Below are positions 33,528 through 40,485 of a stretch of 40,485 nucleotides of DNA, piece after piece. The position numbers and the translations under genes were made by a program. The stretch's first letter is position 1. Every line of letters starts with the position of its first letter. The DNA comes from Candidatus Bathyarchaeota archaeon (GTDB lineage: Archaea > Thermoproteota > Bathyarchaeia > Bathyarchaeales > Bathyarchaeaceae): positions 485,431 to 525,915 of the forward strand of contig CP070679.1 of the NCBI GenBank assembly GCA_020352535.1, in the 5' to 3' direction. A model generated the notes under the pieces. It saw only the letters and a program-made list of their open reading frames with translations. It was not told where the DNA came from and ran no database searches.

Positions 33528-33866
33528 CTATTGTCCCTTGAGCTTTTTTCTCATCTCTAAGTACTTATCGATTCCAGTCTTTCGTCGATAGGCTAGAAGC
33601 CCGATTCTAAATATAGCGTCTTTCTGCCCTTCTAGATTATCAGGTGCCCCTTCAAAGTGTCCGACGAAGAGGTCGCAGGGAAATTCGGTGCAGAGTCCAC
33701 AGTGTTCGACCTTGTGATCAGTTACGCAGGCATAGAGTTTGCATTCGCCCCAGAATGGATGTCCTTTGTGGTTGCTGCATCCGGAGCAGCTTGGTTTCTT
33801 CTCTTTCTTGTAGTATAGACAGAAACCACAGTATTCACCGCAGGGTCTTACATGTTCCTTCTCCAA
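33528..33866 (-). CDS. DUF3795 cysteine-rich protein
   Basis: A 112-residue protein with ten or more Cys in the DUF3795 order: CGEYCGFCLYYKK, PSCSGCSNHKGHPFWGECKLYACV, and EHCGLCTEFPCDLF. The pattern predicts zinc or iron-sulphur binding; the biochemical role of the family is unknown. The start is TTG (33864-33866) with GGAGGCG 6 nt upstream, a clear case where the ribosome site decides the start. Related to the second DUF3795 gene at 35364. Confidence 0.88.
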   Translation of the reverse strand: MEKEHVRPCGEYCGFCLYYKKEKKPSCSGCSNHKGHPFWGECKLYACVTDHKVEHCGLCTEFPCDLFVGHFEGAPDNLEGQKDAIFRIGLLAYRRKTGIDKYLEMRKKLKGQ

Positions 33867-33967
33867 TCTTCACGCCTCCATTCAATCCTTCATCTTTAAC
33901 GTATTTGCGGTCAAGTTCTTATTGCTTGTGTAGAGGAAAGCCAGGTGCTTGTAGATGATGGTTTCAT

Positions 33968-34519
33968 CTAAAGGAACTTTGCCATTCTGTAGTCATCTCG
34001 GAAGCGTCCATCAACGTAGTCCTCTTTTTCCAGCTTCGCTTCTTTTATGAATCCGCATTTTTCGTAGACGTGGATTGCTCTGCTGTTGTTTGTGTCTACT
34101 CGGAGGTAGATCTTCTTCAACTTACTAGCTTGTGCGATTTCAAGGAGGTGCATGACCATGATGGTTCCGAGGCCTTGATCTTGATAACCGTCGTGGACGG
34201 TTATACCGAGTTCTGCTTTGTGTTTATTGGATTCTCTGGAGTGGAAGGACAGTGATGCTGTGGCGATGATTCGTTTCCTGTCGTCTTCTTGGATTAGAGC
34301 TAGTATGGGAAGGTGCTTGCTGTAATCGATGTTGCTGGTCCAGCCTTCGATTCGTTCTCGAGTGAATGGGTGGATTAGGTATCCGAGGCTTTCTTTGGAG
34401 AGGGTTGAGAACATCTGCCAGAGCATATCGGTATCATCGGCCTGTTCAGGTCGTAGGAAGACCTCGGTTCCGCTCTTGAGGACAACTTGTTTTGTCCATT
34501 CTCTAGGGTATTTCGCCAT
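33968..34519 (-). CDS. GNAT N-acetyltransferase
   Basis: A 183-residue acetyl-CoA-dependent acyltransferase. Features are VFLRPEQADDTDMLWQMFS, IIATASLSFH, the acetyl-CoA loop GYQDQGLGTIMVMHLLEIA and the C-terminal NSRAIHVYEKCGFIKEAKLEKE. The ATG at 34517-34519 is taken as start with AGGTGA about 6 nt upstream; a GTG three codons earlier lies inside that site. Substrate unknown: protein N-termini, polyamines or antibiotics are possible. Monocistronic. Confidence 0.88.
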   Translation of the reverse strand: MAKYPREWTKQVVLKSGTEVFLRPEQADDTDMLWQMFSTLSKESLGYLIHPFTRERIEGWTSNIDYSKHLPILALIQEDDRKRIIATASLSFHSRESNKHKAELGITVHDGYQDQGLGTIMVMHLLEIAQASKLKKIYLRVDTNNSRAIHVYEKCGFIKEAKLEKEDYVDGRFRDDYRMAKFL

Positions 34520-34687
34520 TAGCTTCACCTTCTAACTTGAGATGTAGGCAGGTCTGATACAGGCATGCAGCTCTTGATATCGTTTTCTAGCAGCAAATGG
34601 GAGCCTACGTGTGTGGGCATCTGACCAGAGCTGTTAGTTAGAAAACCTTTTCAAGGCTACATACTGAGAATAACCAGCAAACCCCGT

Positions 34688-34765
34688 GGGCCGGTAGTCT
34701 AGCTCGGTTAGGACATCGGCTTGACGTGCAGAAGGTCGCTGGTTCAAATCCGGCCCGGCCCACCA
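34688..34765 (+). tRNA. tRNA-Val (anticodon GAC), CCA encoded
   Basis: Acceptor GGGCCGG/CCGGCCC is fully paired, D stem GTCT/GGAC, anticodon loop TTGACGT (anticodon GAC), T arm GCTGG-TTCAAAT-CCGGC, discriminator A, and CCA follows in the DNA (34763-34765). No intron. The anticodon stem TCGGC/GCAGA has one mismatch, G29 against A41, which is unusual for a functional tRNA. Confidence 0.9.
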
Positions 34766-34784
34766 CGTAATTCTCGCGTGACTT

Positions 34785-35279
34785 CTACTTGCTAGGTCCA
34801 TGTGTAACCTTGCATGCTGTTACAGGCATCTTAGTTATTAGGGCACGCATATCATCTTCGGACCAGCCCATTCCGATGCCCACTTTACGCGTCAAGATGT
34901 GAACATATCGTTGGTGCTGATGTGTGAAGTCTACGAGTATCTTTTTAGCCATGTCGAGTGGCAGAGCCGATGTTCGAACTGTAAACTTGCGTCGACCGAT
35001 TTGTGCTTCTACAATGGGATTGGCTTTGAGGTTGAGAACCTAGTCTGAACGTGAGCCAAATGCTGCACTTATGTAGTAGGTGTCTTTGGTCTTGTCGTGT
35101 TTGATAATATCTACAGCGACTTTGTGTGGTCGTCTGGTTCTACGTCCTATCGTTGTTAGGAGGATTTGCATACCCATTAGATTTCCTAGGCCGATTCGAT
35201 ATAGCACTAGGGGCAGGCGGAAGAGTATACGTAGTATGCGACTTGATGGTTTTATGGTGACTTCTTTTGCGCTTCTCAT
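34785..35279 (-). pseudogene. deazaflavin (F420)-dependent nitroreductase-like protein interrupted by one amber codon
   Basis: From ATG 35279 the frame reads ILRILFRLPLVLYRIGLG, IGRRTRRPHKVAVDII and DTYYISAAFGSRSD, then TAG at 35040-35042, then continues in the same frame with VLNLKANPIVEAQIG and 70 further residues to a TAG at 34785. The family pattern at the break is DWYxNLxANP, so the amber sits exactly on the conserved Trp (TGG to TAG). The second half is intact and family-like, total length 164 codons. The family (DUF385/PF04075) uses F420 or related cofactors. A point nonsense mutation or sequencing error is most likely; if translated only to the stop, a 79-residue fragment results. Confidence 0.75.
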
Positions 35280-35304
35280 CTAGGGCACATTTGCATTCGA
35301 TGAG

Positions 35305-35314
35305 CTATTAAATT
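35305..35314 (-). promoter_or_regulatory. TATA box for the amber-interrupted gene
   Basis: Minus-strand AATTTAATAG lies 26-35 nt before the ATG at 35279, suitable for a leaderless message. The promoter thus looks intact even though the coding region is broken. Confidence 0.45.
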
Positions 35315-35363
35315 CGCCTGGACTCTGAATATGCATTCTCGAAGTGTGGAAGTGGAAATGAAT

Positions 35364-35843
35364 CTATTTGGGTTCTTCTAGGTAGCTGAAGCCTTTGTCT
35401 ACTTTCTGCTGCATTTCTTTTGCGTAGCTTTCGATTCCGTTCTTGCGGATGTTTTTCAGAGCTGGTACGAGCCCCTTGTAGCCCTGGCGATAGGGTGCTA
35501 GGTTTTCGCAGGTTTTAATTTCCTTGCATTCAGCGCAGGTGCGGTATCCTTTCTGCTTTGCACATGCTCGTACTTTGCAGCCGGGATCTCCGCCTTCATG
35601 CATACATCCTGGACAGTCACCGAATAAATTCACCAAGCCGTCTAAGACTTCGGCGAATTTGTCATAGTTTTTCAAGCTTGGCTCATATTTTACGAGGTCT
35701 GGCATCACCTTGTCGAAGCCATAGTAGGTAATGAGGCCTTGCAGGTTATTTGCCGCGTCCTTAATCTTCTCTTGGCGGATTCCACAGGCGTTGCAGTAGA
35801 GGCCGCAATGACCAACGAAGTCTGCTGAGTTCGTCGTCGTCAT
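35364..35843 (-). CDS. DUF3795 cysteine-rich protein
   Basis: A 159-residue member of the same family as the 33528 gene: HCGLYCNACGIRQ (Cys at 13, 17, 20), a helical insert, DCPGCMHEGGDPGCKVRACAKQKGYRTCAECKEIKTCENL, given here in order as three Cys clusters. This arrangement is a putative zinc or iron-sulphur binding scaffold. The ATG is 2 nt after the stop of a zinc-ribbon microprotein on the same strand, so they form a two-gene unit. Enzymatic role unknown. Confidence 0.88.
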   Translation of the reverse strand: MTTTNSADFVGHCGLYCNACGIRQEKIKDAANNLQGLITYYGFDKVMPDLVKYEPSLKNYDKFAEVLDGLVNLFGDCPGCMHEGGDPGCKVRACAKQKGYRTCAECKEIKTCENLAPYRQGYKGLVPALKNIRKNGIESYAKEMQQKVDKGFSYLEEPK

Positions 35844-35845
35844 GT

Positions 35846-35986
35846 TTAGCCCTTCTTATTGTGTTTTTCTTTTAGCGCTCCACAGCTTGAGCAGGTTGCT
35901 TGTCGGCATCTGCTGGTGTATTCTCTTTTGCATTCTGAACATATCCATGTTGGCATCCGATGCTTATTCTCCCTGTTGTGTCTCAA
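35846..35986 (-). CDS. zinc-ribbon microprotein upstream of DUF3795
   Basis: A frame too short for routine gene calling encodes MPTWICSECKREYTSRC then RQATCSSCGALKEKHNKKG, a compact zinc ribbon with Cys pairs CSEC and CSSC and two more Cys between. From TTG 35984-35986, which has GAGGTGA 4 nt upstream, it is 46 residues; from the inner ATG (35954-35956) it is 36. It ends 2 nt before the ATG of the DUF3795 gene, which makes a coupled pair likely. Confidence 0.6.
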   Translation of the reverse strand: MRHNRENKHRMPTWICSECKREYTSRCRQATCSSCGALKEKHNKKG

Positions 35987-36086
35987 TTGTCACCTCGTGT
36001 GGGGCCCGATTATTAAGAATTACGTGTTCCTTCTGTCTTGAGCTGGAAGCGTAGTCTGTGGGTTCATCTGATTAAGCAAGGTGTAG

Positions 36087-36830
36087 CTATGAGGTGCTCG
36101 CAACGAAGATTAAGTTCTTACTTTCTGAGGAATGTGCTGTCTTGTTGAAGCTTCCATAGATGCTGTCTATATTGAAACCTACGTCTTTCAGAAGTTTCTC
36201 GATTTCTATCTTCGTGGAAATCTTTGCTTCACCCTGTTCATAGAATCTCTCTTCCACCCTTCCTTCATGATAGACTCCGAAGAAGAGCTGCACCATTACA
36301 ATATTGGTCTGGGAGTCCCGTTTTGAGAAGATTGTCCGGATAACTTCTCTTCCGGGGCTTAGTTCTCTGCGTTCAATCCACCATGAGCTTTCGGGTTTTC
36401 CTAGTGGAGGTTGGGATAGGTCGAAGGCGAATACGCCTGGTCTTTCTAGAATGTTGAGTACGCTCGTTAAACACTTGGTTTGGTCTTCTTGCGTAAGGCA
36501 GTGTTCGAACGTTGCGGATGGGATGTAGACGAAGGGAAATCTTTCTTTCAGCTTGAAGTTTCGCATATCTCCGTGTTTCAGGACTACGCGTTTCCGGACT
36601 GCAGTTGCGGAGCTTCTCAGCTTCTGTCTGGCAACTCCAAGCATGTATTTTGAGTTGTCGATTCCCCACATATTGACATCTGCTTTGGCTAGTTCAATTG
36701 CCACGCGTCCTGTGCCTACGCCTAGTTCTAGGGCTTTTCTTCCATGTTTGAGGGCTAGTTCCTTGTAGAAGTTTATGTCGTCTTTTGCTGCGAACAGGTC
36801 GTAGTATTTTGAGGCAGGTCCATAGTTCAC
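36087..36830 (-). CDS. class I SAM-dependent methyltransferase
   Basis: A 247-residue methyltransferase: GPASKYYDLFAAKDDINFY, motif I ALELGVGTGRVAIELA, acidic MWGIDNSKYML, motif IV-like FPFVYIPSATFEHCLT, and a beta-rich C-terminus. GTG 36830 is used as start, with GAGGGTGG about 6 nt upstream; a frame from TTG 36845 is 5 codons longer. Substrate unknown; the Methyltransf_25-type fold acts on small molecules. Confidence 0.85.
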   Translation of the reverse strand: MNYGPASKYYDLFAAKDDINFYKELALKHGRKALELGVGTGRVAIELAKADVNMWGIDNSKYMLGVARQKLRSSATAVRKRVVLKHGDMRNFKLKERFPFVYIPSATFEHCLTQEDQTKCLTSVLNILERPGVFAFDLSQPPLGKPESSWWIERRELSPGREVIRTIFSKRDSQTNIVMVQLFFGVYHEGRVEERFYEQGEAKISTKIEIEKLLKDVGFNIDSIYGSFNKTAHSSESKNLIFVASTS

Positions 36831-36862
36831 TTCAACCACCCTCAAGGATTGGTGATTGGTGG

Positions 36863-37516
36863 TTACTGCCTATGTCGCTTGAGGCTCTTCTCTAAGGCTT
36901 TGGTATCTTCTAATTCCTTCAAAACGCCGCTGCAAATTGCCATGTTTATCTTCACTAGCTTTGCCAGTTCATCTTCTCCAGTTTTAGTCCACATGCGGCC
37001 AAAATCACCCTTCTCGGCTTTCCTTAAATAGTTGAGGAAGGATTGAACTTGTTCCTTCAGCTTCTTCAGATCTGTGAGCTCCGCCTTCTTTCCGAAGAGC
37101 AGTATTCTTACGAACCCGAATCTATCTAGTGTGTCTGCATCTTGCAGGATTTTTGCTTCGATTGTTATTGGATGGAATTCTCCAACGTGGCTTTTGATGG
37201 CATACGCGACTTTTTCAATGAATTCTTGGGAGAAGTCTTTCTTCTCTAGGTAATTTCGAGCTATCTCAGCGCTCTTTATTCCGTGTTTACGATACTCTTC
37301 TGAGGTGAAGTGGGATACATCGTGAAAAAGCGCTGAGATAACGCAGGATTCGACATCAGCCTTAGCTTCGTCTGCTAGTTGGTGGGCCCAGTGAGAGACT
37401 CGAAGCGTGTGTTCCCATCGATATTTTGGGCCCCATGTTTCGTCTAGGTGGTCTTTGCCACTCTTGATTAAGTAGTCGTGGACGAAGCGAGAAACCTGCT
37501 CTATCTTGTGGGTCAT
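36863..37516 (-). CDS. HD-domain phosphohydrolase
   Basis: A 217-residue metal-dependent phosphohydrolase. HD residues are visible as His36 (WEHTLRVSHW), His65-Asp66 (ALFHDVSHF), His110 (KSHVGEF) and Asp128 (QDADTLDRFG). The ATG at 37514-37516 is chosen: minus-strand CTTAAAAC lies about 25 nt upstream, and the longer frame would run through the divergent gene at 37640. Typical activity is hydrolysis of nucleotides or cyclic nucleotides; specific substrate unknown. Confidence 0.88.
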   Translation of the reverse strand: MTHKIEQVSRFVHDYLIKSGKDHLDETWGPKYRWEHTLRVSHWAHQLADEAKADVESCVISALFHDVSHFTSEEYRKHGIKSAEIARNYLEKKDFSQEFIEKVAYAIKSHVGEFHPITIEAKILQDADTLDRFGFVRILLFGKKAELTDLKKLKEQVQSFLNYLRKAEKGDFGRMWTKTGEDELAKLVKINMAICSGVLKELEDTKALEKSLKRHRQ

Positions 37517-37639
37517 AGGCTCCAAATACGGTTTTAAGGGTAAAATCGTTTCCCTTGCGCAAATCTGCCCCTTCTTGGTCAACGGACGAATATCGAAATT
37601 CTTTAATGCCGTTGCCCTGATTTCCTTCACGGTGTTTCG

Positions 37640-38491
37640 ATGAAAGCGTTCATTTCTGTTGATTTGGAAGGTATGCCTTACATCGTTATTCCTGGTCATT
37701 TGAGTTTGAAAGGCTCATTGTACAAGGAGGCTAGGAAGATTGCCACGAAGGTCACGTTCATTGTAGCTGAGGAACTATATAAGAATGGATTTGACGAAGT
37801 TGTAGTTGCTGATAGTCATGGGCCTATGGTTAACCTCTTAGTTGACAATCTACCTGAGTATGTCGAGCTTGTCCGAGGTTACCCTCGACCCGTCAGTATG
37901 GTTGCTGGTGTGGAAGAGGGATGCGATGTCGCATTATTCCTTGGGTACCATGCGAAGTTCGGTACTACTAGGTCATCGTTTGATCATACTTATAGTGGTG
38001 GAACCATCAACAAGCTTGAAATCAATGGCAATGCTGTAAGTGAGTTTCTCCTGAATGGTTATGCAGCGGGAGAGCTGAAGGTGCCTGTCATACTGGTTGC
38101 AGGCGACGCCCAACTTCTAGAGGATGATGTCGAGAAATATGCGCCATGGGCGGAGACTGTTCCTCTGAAACGCTCTCTAAGCAGAGTTGCTGCAAAGAGC
38201 CAGAGCATGGTGAGAATTGAGAAGAACCTGCGGAAGGCTGTGGCCCGTGCGGTTGTCAACTATCGAAAGAATAAGGTTAAGCTGCTTACCGCCAAGAAGC
38301 CGGTTCGGGTCAAGATGACTTTTCAGAGGAGCCACTTTGCGGATGTTGCGGAATCACTGCCGATGGTCAATAGAATTGATGGGCTAAACGTTGAGTATGA
38401 AGCAAGCGATATGATTGAGGGTTACAAGATTTTCGAACTCTTAGTCCTAGCAGCGCACGGTACAACCTATCTGCTTGAACTCCGGAAATAG
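37640..38491 (+). CDS. M55 family D-aminopeptidase (DppA-like)
   Basis: A 283-residue zinc peptidase. The zinc ligands known for Bacillus DppA line up well: Asp8 and Glu10 in SVDLEGM, His60 in VVADSHGP, His104 in LGYHAKFG, and a Glu at 135 in NAVSEFLL where DppA has Glu133. SFDHTYSG (about 113-120) carries the conserved active-site His. The natural substrate is not known in archaea; D-amino acid peptides or related amide bonds are candidates. It is divergent from the HD gene with a 123-nt shared upstream region. Confidence 0.92.
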   Translation: MKAFISVDLEGMPYIVIPGHLSLKGSLYKEARKIATKVTFIVAEELYKNGFDEVVVADSHGPMVNLLVDNLPEYVELVRGYPRPVSMVAGVEEGCDVALFLGYHAKFGTTRSSFDHTYSGGTINKLEINGNAVSEFLLNGYAAGELKVPVILVAGDAQLLEDDVEKYAPWAETVPLKRSLSRVAAKSQSMVRIEKNLRKAVARAVVNYRKNKVKLLTAKKPVRVKMTFQRSHFADVAESLPMVNRIDGLNVEYEASDMIEGYKIFELLVLAAHGTTYLLELRK

Positions 38492-38532
38492 CCCTTGTGT
38501 CTAGGATGTGTTCTCTGTTGCAGCTATGAGGC

Positions 38533-38913
38533 CTATTCCCTAGTATCTTCCAGCTCGGCTGGCAGTATGAACTTGCCATCTCGATTTGGCTCAAAGCTGC
38601 GGACTTTGACAACAGCATCCACGTTCAGAGGACCATAGATATGAGGATACAGCTCTCTTCCCTCAGACTTTTCAAATCGAATTTCCGACCGAACCTTGCT
38701 GGGATTGATGGTAAGGAGCACCAGTCCCCTTTGACCATGGTACACGGCGTTTGCCACTTTGACTACTTGCTGTGGAGATGAGCAGTGTATGAAACCGTCA
38801 GAGCTTAGGGTGTCGCCTTTATAGATTCCAGTTGATTCTGCCTGTTTCCATTGCTCCAGCCTTGTGATATGCAATATAAGATTCAAGGCTGATTCCACAC
38901 TATTGACTTGCAT
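38533..38913 (-). CDS. DUF952 family protein
   Basis: A 126-residue protein recognised as DUF952 by LILHITRLEQWKQA, YKGDTLSSDGFIHCSSPQQV, GLVLLTINPSKVRSEIRFE and ELYPHIYGPLNVDAVVKV. Family function is unknown, although the conserved His residues in GFIHCS and PHIYGPL suggest a catalytic or ligand site. Start ATG at 38911-38913; 12 nt separates it from the asparaginase stop on the same strand, so co-transcription is likely. Confidence 0.88.
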   Translation of the reverse strand: MQVNSVESALNLILHITRLEQWKQAESTGIYKGDTLSSDGFIHCSSPQQVVKVANAVYHGQRGLVLLTINPSKVRSEIRFEKSEGRELYPHIYGPLNVDAVVKVRSFEPNRDGKFILPAELEDTRE

Positions 38914-38925
38914 CCGCGAATATGG

Positions 38926-39828
38926 CTAGACTTGCGATTCGGGCTTGTCCATTCCTTCCTTCATATAGGCACAGGCCATCTTTGGCGTGTTGTAGGAGAG
39001 CCCAATATCTCCACCTTTGTCTATTACGATGACTCCTCCTCTGCCGTCAATCCGGTTCTCCAGCAGCTTCACGCTTTCTTGGGCAGCCTTTTCTGCGTTC
39101 AATCCTTTACCGAGGTATTCGCAGACGACTTTGGAGAGGGCAATCTTCATTATTGATTCTCCATCACCCGTTGCAGAGACGCCGCCGACCTCGTTATCAG
39201 CATAAAGACCACTGCCGATCAAGCATGAATCTCCAACTCTACCTGGAGGCTTGAATGGTACGCCGCCAGTTGATGTTGCTGCTGCGATGTTTCCGGTAGC
39301 ATCGATGGCGACAGCTCCCACCGTTCCACCTATTTCGGAGAACTTCATTGTTTCCTTGTATTCTTTGTGGAGTCGCTTCCATCTTTCAGTCTCTCTTCGA
39401 ACTTTCAAGCTCGTGAATATCTCGTATCCTTGATGAGTGGCGAATTTGTTAGCGCCCCTCCCGACAAGGAGCACATAGTTCGAATTTTCCATCACGCTTC
39501 TAGCTAGTGAAATGGGATTCTTGATATTTCTAACTGCAGCAATAGCTCCAGCGTTCAAGGTCTTGCCTTCCATGATTGCAGCGTCTAGTTCGACTTCGCC
39601 TTCGGCATTCAAGACTGAGCCAGTTCCTGCGTCAAAATGGGGGTTATCTTCTAGGTATCTGACTGCTAGTTCGACAGCGTCAAGGGCTGAGCCATTGTTC
39701 ATCAGGCATTTCATTGCAAGTCTGGCAGACTCTTTCACACCTTTTCTGCTGGGTTTCTGTAGCTCCTTCGGTATTTTCCAGGCTCCTCCATGGACGATGA
39801 CTGCTCTCTTCAAGAGTCCCACCGACAT
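38926..39828 (-). CDS. plant-type L-asparaginase / isoaspartyl peptidase
   Basis: A 300-residue Ntn-hydrolase precursor that autocleaves into two subunits. The new N-terminal nucleophile should be Thr169 in EIGGTVGAVAID, with TSTGGVPFKPPGRVGDS and GLYADNEVGGVSATGDGE forming the substrate-binding part. The N-terminus AVIVHGGAWKIP and HFDAGTGSVLN match the family. It degrades L-asparagine or isoaspartyl dipeptides from damaged protein. ATG 39828 is used, with AAAGGA directly before it. Downstream DUF952 gene follows by 12 nt. Confidence 0.92.
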   Translation of the reverse strand: MSVGLLKRAVIVHGGAWKIPKELQKPSRKGVKESARLAMKCLMNNGSALDAVELAVRYLEDNPHFDAGTGSVLNAEGEVELDAAIMEGKTLNAGAIAAVRNIKNPISLARSVMENSNYVLLVGRGANKFATHQGYEIFTSLKVRRETERWKRLHKEYKETMKFSEIGGTVGAVAIDATGNIAAATSTGGVPFKPPGRVGDSCLIGSGLYADNEVGGVSATGDGESIMKIALSKVVCEYLGKGLNAEKAAQESVKLLENRIDGRGGVIVIDKGGDIGLSYNTPKMACAYMKEGMDKPESQV

Positions 39829-39966
39829 TCCTTTCTACTGCAGTGCCCGTGATAGTTTTTTTGTTTGCTTAGCTAAAGCTCAGGTAGAAATAGATAATGA
39901 CCTAGCTGCTTCATGGGCGGTTCGCTTGAGCCCGGGTCTTTAGATGAGTGCAGAGACTCGTTTGTG

Positions 39967-40245
39967 CTAGTGATGCTTGCTCTCGTAGTATTCCTCGGCT
40001 TCTTCTTCCATCTTCTTGAGTCTTGTATAGTAATCTGAGAATTCATTCAAGTGAGCTAAGGCTATCTTCCCAGTTACCAATGCGTCATCGTCGGTGACGT
40101 TGGTATTGGCATCCTGTAATCCATGTTCTAGCTCGACATCCATGCCCATTCTGAACTGCTCTACGTCAAATTTGCTCCAATCAATGTTAAGGGCTTCGCC
40201 GATTCTCTTGGCTTCTTCAGTTGTGAAATGCTTCTTACCTGTCAT
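39967..40245 (-). CDS. DUF5661-like small protein
   Basis: A 92-residue protein starting at ATG 40245: KKHFTTEEAKRIGEALNIDW, FRMGMDVELEHGLQDANTN, and KIALAHLNEFSDYYTRLKKM with a Glu-rich end. The Gx-VELEHG and ALAHLxExxDYYxRL blocks match the DUF5661 family, whose role is unknown. A frame 60 codons longer exists, but its extra N-terminus has no family pattern. T-rich GATTTTTATCC about 30 nt upstream may be its TATA box. Confidence 0.82.
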   Translation of the reverse strand: MTGKKHFTTEEAKRIGEALNIDWSKFDVEQFRMGMDVELEHGLQDANTNVTDDDALVTGKIALAHLNEFSDYYTRLKKMEEEAEEYYESKHH

Positions 40246-40485
40246 AACTCTAGCAGTGAGAAGCTTGGGATAAAAATCTAACCCTACACACACACTAAAA
40301 CAACGAAGTGTTCGTTGATTGGATAGGATTTCTTTGCGCACGTGCAAAAACCTAAAGTATCTATTGAGCTCTGCCAGCATAATGTGCGGTTCCGTCCAAT
40401 GTGTGGAGGCGAATATGTTTGGCAAGTAGCGTGTCTGATGATGAGATGAATTCGACCAGTGAACGTGCCAAGTCAGAAATAATCC
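40246..40485. other. upstream region and window edge
   Basis: No convincing gene is seen between the DUF5661 start and the end of the window. The open minus-strand extension of the DUF5661 frame occupies most of it but lacks family pattern. Confidence 0.3.

Noticed and set aside
34785-35279. Pyrrolysine read-through as the explanation for the amber codon
   Set aside because: TAG is a common normal stop in this window and the position is a conserved Trp one base away from TAG, so mutation or sequencing error is simpler. Kept as a finding because reads could decide.
40246-40425. 60-codon N-terminal extension of the DUF5661 frame
   Set aside because: No family pattern, and the domain begins cleanly at the internal ATG with a TATA candidate upstream.
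1-40485. CRISPR arrays, insertion sequences, prophage or integrase genes
   Set aside because: I saw no regularly spaced repeats, transposase motifs, terminal inverted repeats or duplicated tRNA ends that would mark an attachment site.

Overview
The window is a gene-dense archaeal chromosome segment. Evidence for Archaea is direct: formylmethanofuran:tetrahydromethanopterin formyltransferase (Ftr), PurP-type formate-dependent purine enzymes, a crenarchaeal-style single-OB SSB, archaeal TATA boxes of the form CTTAA(A/T)/TTTATATA placed 22-35 nt before start codons (leaderless genes), GGAGGTGA Shine-Dalgarno sites inside operons, and many GTG/TTG starts. The tetrahydromethanopterin C1 enzyme together with the crenarchaeal SSB fits a Thermoproteota-side lineage such as Bathyarchaeia, but that placement is inference; no rRNA or ribosomal protein is present to fix it. 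Amber (TAG) is an ordinary and frequent stop codon throughout.

Region by region. (1) 1-3.4 kb, plus strand: the tail of an unknown gene, ftr, a PfkB sugar kinase and a type I glutamine synthetase, tightly packed or overlapping. (2) 3.4-13.3 kb, minus strand: a purine block. purE-purC form one leaderless operon; two tandem PurP paralogues and purM form a second set; purS-purL-purQ-guaA form a third with stop/start overlaps and its own promoter. PurE is of the class II (CO2-using AIR carboxylase) type, and one PurP copy has lost the glycine-rich ATP loop. (3) 13.5-18.7 kb: SSB, a B12-binding radical SAM enzyme with a downstream membrane protein, a zinc-ribbon membrane protein, a DUF547 protein and tRNA-Ala(GGC). 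(4) 18.8-23.5 kb, plus strand: a PadR-type regulator with stacked palindromic operators, followed by an ABC ATPase, a secreted CARDB-like protein, a MacB/FtsX permease and a Yip1-like membrane protein. This is a self-contained, probably regulated export or envelope system. (5) 23.5-32 kb: mostly orphan membrane proteins, an MFS transporter, a HAD hydrolase, an SPFH/prohibitin-like protein, a possible structured RNA and microproteins. (6) 32.1-33.5 kb: a ribbon-helix-helix-like protein with a Cys-Cys motif upstream of arsenite methyltransferase ArsM, behind a promoter containing 7-bp repeats. (7) 33.5-40.4 kb: two Cys-rich DUF3795 proteins, one behind a zinc-ribbon microprotein, a GNAT acetyltransferase, tRNA-Val(GAC), a deazaflavin-type oxidoreductase interrupted by one amber codon at a conserved Trp, a methyltransferase, an HD hydrolase divergent from an M55 D-aminopeptidase, DUF952, a plant-type asparaginase and a DUF5661 protein.

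The most unusual items are the PadR-controlled ABC/CARDB/Yip1 locus, the CC-motif protein linked to ArsM, the degenerate PurP paralogue, the amber-interrupted oxidoreductase, a 67-nt nested inverted repeat near 23.55 kb and two zinc-ribbon microproteins of under 50 residues.
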